From Levilactobacillus mulengensis (GTDB taxonomy: Bacteria > Bacillota > Bacilli > Lactobacillales > Lactobacillaceae), in contig NZ_RHNW01000017.1 of NCBI RefSeq assembly GCF_003946045.1, forward strand, positions 1-54,481: a stretch of DNA of 54,481 nt, given 5' to 3'. The position numbers were made by a program, and so were the translations under genes. This document shows positions 25,145 to 33,774 of the stretch, piece by piece. How positions within the stretch are numbered: position 1 is the stretch's first letter; every line of letters starts with the position of its first letter. The notes beneath the pieces were generated by a model, which saw only the letters and a list, made by a program, of their open reading frames with translations, did no database searches and was not told the DNA's origin.

Positions 25145-27205
25145 TTACAAGTGCATGCCCCCATCTTCATGCCGGTTTCGAGTTTGGTGTTGCCGTTGCT
25201 TTTTCGTCATTTCCCACTCGGTCTCCTTTAGTCCACGTAGTCGCTGTTTTCTTAGATAGTCCGTATTTTTCGCATATAAAATGGTCATTAAGGCTTCGTC
25301 CAAAATATTCATCAGGTAATTTTTCGGGCTAGTTGGATGGTAATTAATGGCCTGATAGCCCTTAACTTGAGCTCGCTTATATTGATCAAAGCGCATTGTC
25401 TGTTGTTTCAAACGGGCTTGCACCATTTCAATTTGTTGGTGATCCAACTTAGGATCTTGGCCACATTCGCCGATAAACAGTTGCCGGGTGCCATCATGTT
25501 TTAAGACCCGTTGCAGTCGATGATCCTGAATATCTTTTAATTCCATTTTACCTAACAGGTAATTTAAACCGGCTTGGTGTTGCTGACTAGTAAAGACTAC
25601 CGGTGGCTGCTGTTGTAATTGACTAAGATCATCGGCGCTTAATGGCTTTAATTCTGGGTCATAGTAAACCACAGCGGTATAGATTTGCTCCTTGTCAATT
25701 GTCTCTAGCTTATCGAGGTCACTGTCCGGAAAAGCAGTCGTTAGAATGCTGTCGTATTGGGTTTGCACTACGGCTTTAACTTCCCGCATGACACGTAAAT
25801 CTTTCACCGCTTTCGAAATGAATTCGAGTTCGTTAGGTTCATAAGCGGCTAGTATGCCCCGATCAGTAGGCTTCAAATCGTCTAACTGGTGACCATGTTT
25901 GGCTAGTACCGTGGTTAATTGCTTCTCAATCGTCTGGGCTTGCTGATTAACTAACTGCCAGCTGGTATATGGCCGCTTGGTAAACGTCAATAATTGCTGG
26001 GTTAATAAGTCGTTTCGAATATCCGCTAACCGTTCTGCCAATTCGCTACCTTTAAAAATCGTTTGTTCGCTATTAGTCTCTTTAATTAGTTCCCGTCGTT
26101 CAGCTGCAGTTGTCTGTTCAAAATCAAGCTCTGGATAAAGCTTTTTTGTTGCTCGTTCCACCACTTTATTTAACAACTGATTAGCTTGTGCTAGTGATGT
26201 CGTTTGCTGGCCAATGGTCAACAGTTGTTTAGTTACATCTTCACCAACCGCATGCTTAATTAATAAGCTGTTTTTCCAATTAAACAGCATGCGCTGTTTA
26301 TCGCCTAAATGCTCTAAATCGACATAGGTTTTCAGTTGTTGACTTAGGTGGCTAATCGTGTGCTTTTCGGAAAATGATAACTCGTCAGTTAATGCATCAA
26401 AATGTTCATGATTTCGAATCTTTTCGTCAAGATTATAATACTTAGCTTGAGTGCTTCTTTGTGCTCTAACTTGTTGATTAAATGCTTTTCGGTTTTGTCG
26501 TTGACTGTTAATCCCTTCGTGTTGGGTAGGTGTCTCTTGAATTCCTTGATCGATAAATGATTTTTCACTGATCCGATCGGGAATGTTTTTTTGTGCTAAA
26601 GACTGATTAACACTTGTTGCCCAATTTTTTCGCCACTCATTAATTTTTTCTTTTTTATCCCAATCGACTAACCAAATTTTTCTTTGTTTTGGGAACCCAC
26701 TTTTAGTTAGAAGTTGCTTGCCATTTTCATCTTTAATGTACTGCGTCTTTGCTTTTAATCCCCAACTACCATCGGGGTTAAATGGGCGATTGGTTAACAT
26801 CACATGTGCATGCGGATTGTCTGGGTGATCGCGATGAATTGCTACGTCAGCTACCATACCTTGATCGACAAAATTTTCTTGCACATATTTTGTCAGTAAT
26901 TCTTTCTGTTCGGATTCACTTAATTCTACCGGTAAAGCCACGTTAAATTCTTTTGCATACCGTGAGTTTGATTTACGATCGTTCTTTTCAACTTCATTCC
27001 ATAATTGTTCTCGATTACTGGCCCATTCTGGTGCATTTTTGGGGGTTAAAATAAAGCTTTCTGGAATTACCGATCGGGCATAGAAATATCGGCGACCTTC
27101 TTGATCATCAAATAATTTTTCACCACTTCGATAAGCCGCACTGGCAATCGCACTTCGTCCTTTTCCAGCACTAATATTACTAAAACTAATATGAAATATT
27201 GCCAT
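25145..27205 (-). CDS. MobA/MobL (MobQ-type) conjugative relaxase
   Basis: 686 residues from ATG 27205 ([20 protein letters not shown]). The catalytic tyrosine region is [16 protein letters not shown]; the metal-binding histidine triad is in [19 protein letters not shown] (residues about 120-140). The C-terminal part is long and helical, rich in Gln and Leu, without Walker motifs, so no helicase domain is visible. It nicks the oriT located just upstream (27295-27330) and pilots the strand to a recipient using another element's transfer channel. Accessory genes are divergent at 27475-27995. The frame is intact. Confidence 0.92.
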   Translation of the reverse strand: MAIFHISFSNISAGKGRSAIASAAYRSGEKLFDDQEGRRYFYARSVIPESFILTPKNAPEWASNREQLWNEVEKNDRKSNSRYAKEFNVALPVELSESEQKELLTKYVQENFVDQGMVADVAIHRDHPDNPHAHVMLTNRPFNPDGSWGLKAKTQYIKDENGKQLLTKSGFPKQRKIWLVDWDKKEKINEWRKNWATSVNQSLAQKNIPDRISEKSFIDQGIQETPTQHEGINSQRQNRKAFNQQVRAQRSTQAKYYNLDEKIRNHEHFDALTDELSFSEKHTISHLSQQLKTYVDLEHLGDKQRMLFNWKNSLLIKHAVGEDVTKQLLTIGQQTTSLAQANQLLNKVVERATKKLYPELDFEQTTAAERRELIKETNSEQTIFKGSELAERLADIRNDLLTQQLLTFTKRPYTSWQLVNQQAQTIEKQLTTVLAKHGHQLDDLKPTDRGILAAYEPNELEFISKAVKDLRVMREVKAVVQTQYDSILTTAFPDSDLDKLETIDKEQIYTAVVYYDPELKPLSADDLSQLQQQPPVVFTSQQHQAGLNYLLGKMELKDIQDHRLQRVLKHDGTRQLFIGECGQDPKLDHQQIEMVQARLKQQTMRFDQYKRAQVKGYQAINYHPTSPKNYLMNILDEALMTILYAKNTDYLRKQRLRGLKETEWEMTKKQRQHQTRNRHEDGGMHL

Positions 27206-27248
27206 GTTGGTCACCGTCTTCCTTTGATTCTATGAGTTTGACTTTGTT

Positions 27249-27330
27249 GTCGCCAACGGCGACTTCTAATACAGGTTTTAATGGGGTTAACACAACATAG
27301 AATTTATTCTATGTGTAAGTGCGCATTAAC
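27249..27330. other. Origin of transfer (oriT) region
   Basis: ACATAGAATttATTCTATGT is a perfect dyad (27295-27314) next to GTAAGTGCGCATTAAC (27315-27330). That resembles the TAAGTGCGC nick region of MobQ/pSK41-type origins. A second hairpin GTCGCCaacGGCGAC lies at 27249-27263. The position between the relaxase and the divergent accessory genes fits. Confidence 0.7.
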
Positions 27331-27474
27331 CTCATTTCACTCGGTCTGCTGATTCTCTTAACTTTAATTTAGTGTATGCCTTCCGCTTCGCTATTTCAAC
27401 TTTTATCCTTTGACTTAACGTTTCCCTTATGATATAGTGTCGGTGATTATTTTAAGATGATTGGAGGGATAGTT

Positions 27475-27695
27475 ATGCAGCAAAGTAACTTAGAGAAACA
27501 AGAAGCTAAATTAAAATCCCTTAATCAAAAAATTAAGGCCGAAAAAAATAAGATTGAACAACGATTGAACAACGGCTAGGTAAACAAATCATCAGTCAAG
27601 CCAATTTAGATTATGCTAATTTATCTAATGACAATATCAAGTCCTTATCCAAAAAAGTATCCGAGTTTTTAAAGGAAAAGTTCGTAGATCATTAG
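27475..27695 (+). pseudogene. Mobilization accessory protein gene broken by an 11-bp duplication
   Basis: ATG at 27475 follows GGAGGGAT. The first 30 or so codons give a Lys/Gln/Glu-rich coiled coil (MQQSNLEKQEAKLKSLNQKI). The 11-mer ATTGAACAACG is then repeated in tandem (27553-27563 and 27564-27574), shifting the frame to a stop at 27579-27581. Removing one copy restores a continuous frame ending SLSKKVSEFLKEKFVDH at 27695, about 70 residues. It is probably a relaxosome accessory gene. Confidence 0.65.
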
Positions 27696-27716
27696 TCATA
27701 GGAGATGGGGAGTTCC

Positions 27717-27995
27717 ATGCCTAATCAATATGAAAAACTAATTGAACAACAAGCGCGTTTAAAACAAAAAATTGAGCGGGAAGATTTTAAGTTACGCCAA
27801 TCTAAGTATTATGAAAATCGACAAGCACGCAAAGCCCGTTCTCGCCGATTAATTCAAAAAGGGGCTTTATTAGAAAAGTACTTTCAAGCTAATAACCTCT
27901 CGGTCGAACAAACCGAAGAACTTTTAAAAACATTTGCTGACTATGTCAACGCCCATAAACCGGATAAATTAAAAAACGATCAACCTAATAACTAG
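27717..27995 (+). CDS. Small plasmid mobilization-associated protein
   Basis: 92 residues, started at ATG 27717 (MPNQYEKLIEQQ) with GGGGAG upstream; an ATG 12 bases earlier is possible. The protein is highly charged and helical (KLIEQQARLKQKIEREDFKL, then a basic stretch RQARKARSRR) and resembles MobC-like accessory proteins found next to MobQ relaxases. It follows the broken gene at 27475 with its own ribosome site and ends before a terminator. Confidence 0.6.
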   Translation: MPNQYEKLIEQQARLKQKIEREDFKLRQSKYYENRQARKARSRRLIQKGALLEKYFQANNLSVEQTEELLKTFADYVNAHKPDKLKNDQPNN

Positions 27996-28013
27996 GCCAA
28001 TCGTTTTTATTTT
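27971..28013 (+). terminator. Terminator after the mobilization accessory genes
   Basis: AAAAAACGAT and ATCGTTTTTAT form the stem and T tail, overlapping the end of the preceding gene. Confidence 0.6.
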
Positions 28014-28025
28014 CAGGATTGTTTT

Positions 28026-28079
28026 GGGTCTAGAATTTTTGGTGTTGGAAAGTATTTCCATTCCAAAAGTACTAGGCCC
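28026..28079. repeat. 54-bp dyad, second complete copy (inverted)
   Basis: Exact reverse complement of 20089-20142. It sits right after the terminator of the mobilization genes and before an ISL3 fragment, again at a junction between unrelated blocks. Confidence 0.85.
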
Positions 28080-28163
28080 TTTTTGATAACAAAAAAGGGC
28101 ATCTAAGCCTCCCTAGTGCTATGCTTTAAGCGACGAAACTCAAAATAAGCGGGGTAGGAATAG

Positions 28164-28262
28164 ATGTCTCAACTAGATAATACACTTAAATTACTGGGAA
28201 TTACAGACACAAACATTCAGGTGTTCGGTACTCGTGATGAATTTCGCTGGCAATATCGTTTT
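28164..28262 (+). pseudogene. ISL3-family transposase, N-terminal fragment
   Basis: ATG at 28164 with GGGGTAGG upstream. The first about 33 residues ([20 protein letters not shown], then FGTRDEF) match the start of ISL3 transposases of lactobacilli. The frame then crosses into the antisense of cinA and is meaningless. Confidence 0.65.
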
Positions 28263-28728
28263 AATATTTCTGCAAGTATTGCACCAATAAATCAATCCCT
28301 GCTTGGCAGCTCTGCGTCATTACTGACTCAGGTTCACCAGGAAAATAATACGTTTTGGCTAACGTCGTTTCCGGATTAGCTAAGCCGATACAAACAGTCC
28401 CCACCATTACGCCCTCCAATTTATCAGGACCAGCCACGCCGGTAAATGCTAACGCAAAATCAGTACCGGCAATTTTGCGCGCTTGTTGGGCCATGCTTTT
28501 AGCAACTTCAGGACTGACGACGCCATATTTTGCGATCAAAGCGGCCGGCACGCCGAGTAGCTTGGTTTTAGCCGTGGTGGCGTAGGTGATGAAACCGCCT
28601 GGATAAATTTGACTAGCCTGTGGTGTGGCGGCTAATTGGCTTTGAAAGGTCCCGCTAGTTAAGCTCTCGGCGCTGGTCAATGTCAGTTTGCGTTTAGCTA
28701 AATATTTTGCTAGTGTCGGTATATCCAT
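28261..28728 (-). CDS. CinA-family protein (nicotinamide-nucleotide amidase domain)
   Basis: 155 residues from ATG 28728 ([20 protein letters not shown]) with a GAGGAGGAA site. It is the stand-alone C-terminal CinA domain (PncC-like): the [20 protein letters not shown] motif, [20 protein letters not shown], and [20 protein letters not shown]. The family deamidates NMN in pyridine-nucleotide recycling. The N-terminal CinA domain is absent, as is normal for PncC. The stop lies exactly at the ISL3 fragment border, so the last residues may be affected, but the length is normal. Confidence 0.85.
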   Translation of the reverse strand: MDIPTLAKYLAKRKLTLTSAESLTSGTFQSQLAATPQASQIYPGGFITYATTAKTKLLGVPAALIAKYGVVSPEVAKSMAQQARKIAGTDFALAFTGVAGPDKLEGVMVGTVCIGLANPETTLAKTYYFPGEPESVMTQSCQAGIDLLVQYLQKY

Positions 28729-28977
28729 ATTGCATTCCTCCTCTACTCTACAGCAGTGAATAATTTTGGTACCGAAAGTTTCCGCTGTTCCGAACGATAC
28801 GACTTGGACTTGCTTAACTTTGATATTAGTTCCAATCGACATTGGGAAATAAGTTCTGCTTAGCTAACATCCGATACTTGCTAATAGCGTTGTTAAAAAC
28901 AAGTGACAGTAGCCATCATATTACTTGAAAATATGTCTTATTCTTATGGTGTAGCAAAGCTGCGTACTTAACTAAAG

Positions 28978-29223
28978 GGTAGCGTCAAGAATCTTGTGTA
29001 AATGAAATGCCTTAAATTTTAATCTAGTTTTGTCACTCGGTTCATATCATTAAGCTGGTACGTCTTACTCAACGATAAGCCAAATCATGATTGCTAACCC
29101 AACGATCCCAATTAAGAACAACGCAACTATAAACATTATCATTGGAATAATGCCAAAAATTTTTAACCACATGTTATCATTTCTTTCTGTAATCAATTAT
29201 AAGCTCTTTTAAGCCATTCTATC
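28978..29223. repeat. 246-bp duplicated segment, copy 1
   Basis: Identical in length to 44913-45158, with only two base differences. The segment starts with an IS256-type terminal repeat (GGTAGCGTCAAGAATCTTGT) and contains the 35-residue hydrophobic peptide gene. The stretch 28729-28977 shows no gene. Confidence 0.9.
29065..29172 (-). CDS. 35-residue hydrophobic membrane peptide, copy 1
   Basis: The frame reads MWLKIFGIIPMIMFIVALFL, then IGIVGLAIMIWLIVE: one or two hydrophobic helices with Lys near the start and Glu at the end. A second copy at 45000-45107 encodes the identical peptide although two bases differ; both changes are ATC/ATT isoleucine codons. The ribosome site is weak. Small hydrophobic peptides of this kind can be type I toxins or membrane-complex subunits; nothing here decides. 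Confidence 0.45.
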   Translation of the reverse strand: MWLKIFGIIPMIMFIVALFLIGIVGLAIMIWLIVE

Positions 29224-29288
29224 TTACTCACGTATATTTATATTCAAGTTGTTCTAAAACGTCTTAGAACGTATCTCATAGCTTTAAA

Positions 29289-29371
29289 TTAACATGAAAT
29301 CAATGAGGATAGAAATGCAATTAAGATTATCCCAACTGATAACAAAACTAATCCTAAAAATATTGAAAAAA
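29289..29371 (-). pseudogene. C-terminal end of a small membrane peptide cut by IS30
   Basis: An open frame reads IFLGLVLLSVGIILIAFLSS, then LISC and a stop. The upstream part is lost at the IS30 border. Weak evidence. Confidence 0.25.
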
Positions 29372-30414
29372 GGTAGATTGTAAAATTAATCCGAACGCTG
29401 TTCGGACAAAAAAAATCAGCTTCCTTTAAAATGGTGTTTACCACAAACCCATCTTTTAGGAGCTGATCTTTTGTCTAGTATAACCTATTCCGAACGAATT
29501 AAAATCGAAACCTTTTGTGAACTAGGGCTGTCCAATATCCAAATGGGCGTTCGGCTGAACCGATCACCGTCAACAATTTCTTATGAATTATCTCGATGTC
29601 AACCTTATCAGGCTGAATTAGCACAAACAGATGCCGAATACAAGCGATCACGATGTGGTCGGAAAACTAAGCTGAGCGATGAGTTAAAGCAAAAAATTCT
29701 CAACCATTTACGTCTAAGCTGGTCACCAGGAATGATTGCTCACGAATTTAAACTAGCTACTAAATCTATTTATAATTGGCTAAATCAGGGGAGAATTGAT
29801 TTCTCCTTGAATGATCTACCTGAACATGGCGTACGCCAACGGCGTAACGTTGACCAGCGATCCAAATATAATCAATCTTTGGGGCGATCAATTGAACAGC
29901 GTCCCATGATGATTAATCAACGTAATCGCATCGGCGATTTTGAACTAGATACAGTCGTTGGTCCTCGTGGGCATAGTAAGGCAGTTTTATTAACTTTAAT
30001 CGATCGCAAATCACGGTTCCTTTGGGCATACCGGTTAAAAGATCGGACGACAGCGACTGTTAATGAAGCACTAACTAAGTTCCTAACCACTTTTAATGGT
30101 CCGGTGCACAGCTTTACTGTGGACCGTGGCACTGAGTTTAGTGGGCTAGTATCACTTGAATCACAATATGGTATTAAGACCTATTACTGCCATGCTTATA
30201 CGCCAGCTGAACGTGGTAGTAATGAACGCTTTAATCGGAATTTACGTTATTTTTATCCTAAAGGGACTCGTTTTGAGCACATTAGTGCTCAAGATTTAAC
30301 GACGACGTTACTCCAAATTAACCAGCGACCGCTTAAAATACTCGACTGGCAAACACCGTATCAGGTTATGCTGACAAATTTGTCCAAAAATTCGGATTAA
30401 ATTTGCAATCTACC
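29372..30414 (+). mobile_element. Complete IS30-family element (type 2), copy B
   Basis: 1043 bp with ends GGTAGATTGTAAAATTAATC and (inverted) GGTAGATTGCAAATTTAATC, inserted in an A-rich stretch. Type 2 is distinct from the IS30 at 18183. A mutated copy lies at 37256-38298 and a terminal fragment at 54324-54406. Confidence 0.92.
29471..30400 (+). CDS. IS30-family transposase (type 2), intact
   Basis: 309 residues, TTG start at 29471 with an AGGAG site. HTH regions are LSNIQMGVRLNRSPSTISYE and SPGMIAHEFKLATKSIYNWL. The DDE residues are in IGDFELDTVVGPRGHSK, SFTVDRGTEFSGLV and TPAERGSNERFNRNLRYFYP. The full length suggests an active enzyme and the source of the other copies. Confidence 0.95.
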   Translation: MSSITYSERIKIETFCELGLSNIQMGVRLNRSPSTISYELSRCQPYQAELAQTDAEYKRSRCGRKTKLSDELKQKILNHLRLSWSPGMIAHEFKLATKSIYNWLNQGRIDFSLNDLPEHGVRQRRNVDQRSKYNQSLGRSIEQRPMMINQRNRIGDFELDTVVGPRGHSKAVLLTLIDRKSRFLWAYRLKDRTTATVNEALTKFLTTFNGPVHSFTVDRGTEFSGLVSLESQYGIKTYYCHAYTPAERGSNERFNRNLRYFYPKGTRFEHISAQDLTTTLLQINQRPLKILDWQTPYQVMLTNLSKNSD

Positions 30415-30583
30415 AAAAACATATATTTTCCCTTCCAGCTCATTTTGTTTAACTTAGGCCTACCCTATTGTAATCACTAAAAGTGACTAATTTCATTAGT
30501 GACAATTAAGTGTTCCGGTGGCGTTCTTAGATTACCCTTCTTATCTATATCATTGAGAAGTTTCTGTAATTCTGATACAGTGT

Positions 30584-30636
30584 TAAAAAGACCGTCTAAG
30601 AAGGTACCCTCAGCTCTTCATTGGATGGTCTTTTTT
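30584..30636 (+). terminator. Hairpin with T tail
   Basis: AAAAAGACCGTC and GGATGGTCTTTTTT pair across a long loop. The surrounding 30415-30813 holds no gene I can support. Confidence 0.45.
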
Positions 30637-30813
30637 CTATATACCAATTTTTACTTTACATATTCAGCCTTATCCCAAGTAACCACCATTCGCCCTGATA
30701 AAACAACGATCCGTTATTTGGCCTTTGTGAAATTTTCTGGGAAACAATTGGTCTAGCTATTCAATCCCTGGTTTATCGGTAAATATACTTTGTGAAATTC
30801 ACTGAAATCATGT

Positions 30814-31146
30814 CTAGGCCATTCCCTTGAATTCAACTGTCTCATTCTTTGTATTAACCAAAAACTTACCGACATTTCCCTGATATTTAACGGATACTTT
30901 AAAGGAATACTTATAATTTACACGAGTATATCGAATACTACTAATTCTCCCCCGATACCCTTGCTTATGCAAAACTCTTTTTACTTGATCTCTCTGCTGA
31001 TTTGTAATTCTTGCAGAACTCCGATAGATTGTCTTCTTAACGATCACATCTGGATTCAATGGAACAATGTAATCCTTACATTCCAACAATTCCACCAACT
31101 TTCTTTTTTTCTTTGGAATTTGACTTGACGGGTTATGGTTTTCCAT
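30814..31146 (-). CDS. Hypothetical basic protein of 110 residues
   Basis: ATG at 31146, no clear ribosome site. The N-terminal half is very basic (SSQIPKKKRKLVELLECKDY). The C-terminal half looks like a small mixed fold (SIRYTRVNYKYSFKVSVKYQ, GNVGKFLVNTKNETVEF). I recognise no family. It stands alone between an IS30 and the partition region. Confidence 0.4.
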   Translation of the reverse strand: MENHNPSSQIPKKKRKLVELLECKDYIVPLNPDVIVKKTIYRSSARITNQQRDQVKRVLHKQGYRGRISSIRYTRVNYKYSFKVSVKYQGNVGKFLVNTKNETVEFKGMA

Positions 31147-31343
31147 TCAGTTTAGAGGGAGTGACGTTTTGAGCGCAGAATTGTTCCCTGGAATCAGCTA
31201 TTGGGAATAACTGAACCAGAGTACAATTCTACTACTAAAAGTTTCCCCTTAGTTCGTCGGTCGTTAACGCCCGTCGCTTGTCTGTACAATTGCGGTATTG
31301 CTACCACCACTCATTATAAACCTACGTTTTCGGTTTAGCCTAC

Positions 31344-31366
31344 TAAAAAACGCCCTAGCAGGCGTT
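31344..31366 (-). terminator. Minus-strand terminator-like hairpin
   Basis: AACGCCtgctagGGCGTTTTTT on the minus strand. No protein gene precedes it between 31367 and 31843. Confidence 0.45.
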
Positions 31367-31608
31367 GATGATACGTATTTATTTTTGTTCGATCACCAAC
31401 TAATCAATGGCACCAAGCCGAAGCTTCGTTTTACCACCCGCGCCGTTAATGGTCGCGCTCACCATTCACCACCCAGCCGTACAGATGACCTTGTTGTGGT
31501 ATAGCCAGACTTATTGAAGTCGCACTGGCAAACGTGTCCCCTTGGATTTAGACCCCAGCTTGTCCCCTAGGGCTTTAAAAATCGCACCGGCCATGATATA
31601 ATAGTCAT

Positions 31609-31664
31609 TAAACTAGATGACTTTTATGTGGCGCTCACCAACTGCAATTGGTGGGTGTTTTTTT
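31609..31664 (+). ncRNA. Putative 55-nt plasmid small RNA
   Basis: A TTTAAA box and a TATAAT box (31597-31602) are spaced 17 bases apart. About 50 bases later the perfect hairpin CACCAACTGcaaTTGGTG is followed by a run of T. No peptide is encoded. The unit lies in the 0.7 kb gene-free stretch upstream of parA, where plasmid replication-control RNAs often lie; no replication gene is visible. Confidence 0.45.
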
Positions 31665-31740
31665 GTATATAATTTAGTAGACTTATTATTTATTAATGTC
31701 CACGAAGTAATGGTAACCCTGAATCGATAGTTTGTCAAAC

Positions 31741-31803
31741 TTCTAATAAATTATAAATAATAAATTATTTATTTTAAATTATATATTATTTATTTTAAAT
31801 TAT
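31741..31803. repeat. AT-rich repeats upstream of parA (candidate centromere/operator)
   Basis: Two or three overlapping units of ATAAATTATTTATTTTAAATTA type. The same unit recurs right after the parB-like gene at 32862-32894. Such bracketing is typical for sites bound by small RHH partition proteins. Confidence 0.55.
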
Positions 31804-31843
31804 CTTCTTATTGTGTTATCATTGCGTCATTGGAGGATATACT

Positions 31844-32632
31844 ATGAGAGCTAAAACATTGCTACATTTTAACTTTAAAGGTGGCGTAGGCAAGACTACA
31901 CTAAGCGTCATGAACACATATTTATTAGGTGCCAACAAAAACAAAGTTTTGCTGATTGACCTCGACCCACAGGCAAATGCTACCGAAATTATGAAAGCCA
32001 CATTTAACAAAGAAATTGAACCGGCTGTGTCTCTTTACAACGGACTACTAAATTTTGATCTAAGTAAATCAGTAGTTACTCTAACCGATAATATCTCAAT
32101 AATTCCAGCTGATTGGGAACTAAGTTTATGGCCTGGTAAAGCTGAAAAAATTAAGTCTCATGACCGCATGCTTATATTAAGTGAGCTGATCAAGAGCTTT
32201 AAAGAACAATTTGACTACATTATTATTGATGTTCCGCCAACACTCTCCATTTTTACCAATAATGCAATTTTAGCCAGTGACTATATATCGTTAGTATTGC
32301 AAACTCAAAAGCAAGCTTACACGTCTGTTCTTAAAACTGCACAGTATATGTTTCAATTAAAAAGTGATTATCAAGCATCTTTTAACGTTGCTGGTGTAAT
32401 TCTTTACCTCGTTAAAAAAGACGCCAAAGTTGATAAAGAAATAACACAAGCTGCCATAGATTCATTTGGAGACGCTGTATTTTCCAACAGAATTTGGCAG
32501 CAGGAACGAGTTAAGCTGTTTTCAAACGAAGGCATCAAAAATGAAGACCACTGGGATAAACGAGCAATTGGAATGTACGATATGGTGCTAAAAGAACAAC
32601 TAAAACGGATTGGAGAAATGGAAAATGGCTAA
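31844..32632 (+). CDS. parA: ParA-family partition ATPase
   Basis: 262 residues from ATG 31844, GGAGG site. It has the deviant Walker A FNFKGGVGKTTLSV, LLIDLDPQANATEIM (Walker A'), and the Walker B IIIDVPPTLSIFTNNA. The absence of an N-terminal HTH makes it a type Ib ParA. It overlaps the parB-like gene by eight bases. It segregates the plasmid together with the small DNA-binding partner. Confidence 0.92.
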   Translation: MRAKTLLHFNFKGGVGKTTLSVMNTYLLGANKNKVLLIDLDPQANATEIMKATFNKEIEPAVSLYNGLLNFDLSKSVVTLTDNISIIPADWELSLWPGKAEKIKSHDRMLILSELIKSFKEQFDYIIIDVPPTLSIFTNNAILASDYISLVLQTQKQAYTSVLKTAQYMFQLKSDYQASFNVAGVILYLVKKDAKVDKEITQAAIDSFGDAVFSNRIWQQERVKLFSNEGIKNEDHWDKRAIGMYDMVLKEQLKRIGEMENG

Positions 32633-32858
32633 TGATTTTTTAGGAAAATTAGCAAAACAAGCTAACCAACAACTAGGCGACAATGAAAGCCCATTTAAAC
32701 AAAAAAAAGAAGTCACTAGGCCCGTACAAGTACGTGAAGGTACGTATAAAATGATTAAAGATATAGCCTATCATAAGGAAGCTAAGATAGTTGATGTCAT
32801 TGACTCTATGCTTAAATACGCTATCAATTCAGGCGAGTTTGACGAAGATAATAAATAA
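32625..32858 (+). CDS. Small ParB-like DNA-binding protein
   Basis: 77 residues from ATG 32625 inside the parA end. A basic, flexible N-terminus (KLAKQANQQLGDNESPFKQK) precedes a ribbon-helix-helix-like segment (TRPVQVREGTYKMIKDIAYH, KEAKIVDVIDSMLKYAI). Size and position fit the centromere-binding partner of type Ib ParA. The AT-rich repeats on both sides of the locus are the probable target. Confidence 0.75.
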   Translation: MANDFLGKLAKQANQQLGDNESPFKQKKEVTRPVQVREGTYKMIKDIAYHKEAKIVDVIDSMLKYAINSGEFDEDNK

Positions 32859-32861
32859 TTT

Positions 32862-32894
32862 AAAATAAAAAATAAATTATTTATTTTAAATTAC
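32862..32894. repeat. AT-rich repeat downstream of the parB-like gene
   Basis: Same unit (AAATAAATTATTTATTTTAAATTA) as at 31741-31803. Confidence 0.55.
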
Positions 32895-33206
32895 AAAAAT
32901 TCAAGGTGCTTTGGGAATAAAAAACGAGCAACTATTATATTTGATGAAGATGTCTCAGATCAAACTATCAGCGTCAACAAATCCGTCAGTTCAGTTACCT
33001 TTGATACTACGCTAAGAATTGACAACCACTTGAAAAACTTTATGAAAGCTATGGTAATTTTGGGATATAGCTCAACTCAACAAAATGGCTTAGCCCAATT
33101 GCAAAAAAACTTTTTTGAATCGTTAACGGAGTCTGAACAAAATACGCTTACGACTCAAATACAAACTTTGGAAACCGGCGATGCTAACAAAGTAAAAAGT
33201 AAATAA
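32890..33206 (+). pseudogene. DUF5388-like plasmid protein, frameshifted 5' end
   Basis: The open frame reads KKRATIIFDEDVSDQTISVN, then SVTFDTTLRIDNHLKNFMKA and MVILGYSSTQQNGLAQLQKN. It matches plasmid proteins that follow parA/parB or repB in lactobacilli. No start codon exists in this frame. The expected N-terminus (QGALG) is in another frame, so a single-base indel near 32918 probably broke it. The AT-rich repeat occupies its expected upstream region. Confidence 0.5.
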
Positions 33207-33278
33207 TCACGCGTCCTCAGACAACACGTTCAACTTTTAGACGTATACTTGTCCGTTTAAATGAAGCAGAATGCACGC

Positions 33279-33316
33279 AAAAAAGCCCTCTACTATGCGA
33301 AGTAGGGGGCTTTTTT
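33279..33316. terminator. Strong bidirectional terminator
   Basis: AAAAAAGCCCTCTACT and AGTAGGGGGCTTTTTT with a short loop. Confidence 0.8.
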
Positions 33317-33422
33317 GAAGCCAATCTATACAAACATTATTTAGGGGAATGTTTGTGCCTAATTAAGAGTATATAGCGTTCAACTTAAAATGTCACGCCT
33401 TAAAATGTCACGCCATTTGCAC

Positions 33423-33463
33423 AAAAAAAGCCACCCACCTCGTGATGAGATGAGTGGCTTTTT
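33423..33463. terminator. Terminator at the end of the holin/lysin pair
   Basis: AAAAAGCCACCCACCT and AGATGAGTGGCTTTTTGG. On the minus strand it lies past the holin stop at 33502. Confidence 0.75.
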
Positions 33464-33501
33464 GGTTGTGTCAACTTTGAAGGATTAACTTAATCCTAGC
33501 A

Positions 33502-33774
33502 CTATTTATTTTTTAATTCACGTACATCGCCTTCAACGTTGTCTAAGCGTTCGTTGATAACTTTGTGCTCGCTTCTGCTAGTGATGAAATCTTCACGCAG
33601 CGTATTTTGCGAATCAAACAGCCGTTCAATTCGCTGGCTGCTATCCTTCATACTTTGAGCAATGTCTTGCAGCCGATCCGTGAAGGGCTTCATGACAACC
33701 ATCAAAGCCGCATAGATACCTGCAACTACAGCAAAAGCCAAGGTGATTAATTCAATCCAACGATCAAAGGTCAT
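33502..33774 (-). CDS. Phage holin-like protein (XhlA type)
   Basis: 90 residues with one N-terminal membrane helix (WIELITLAFAVVAGIYAALM) followed by a charged helical tail (RIERLFDSQNTLREDFITSR). This is the layout of XhlA/holin-accessory proteins, and the gene is next to a lysin. Its ATG overlaps the lysin stop. It is the remnant of a prophage lysis cassette. Confidence 0.65.
   Translation of the reverse strand: MTFDRWIELITLAFAVVAGIYAALMVVMKPFTDRLQDIAQSMKDSSQRIERLFDSQNTLREDFITSRSEHKVINERLDNVEGDVRELKNK

Noticed and set aside
30415..30813. Gene in the stretch after the second IS30
   Set aside because: The 85-codon frame there runs through a terminator hairpin and has no ribosome site.
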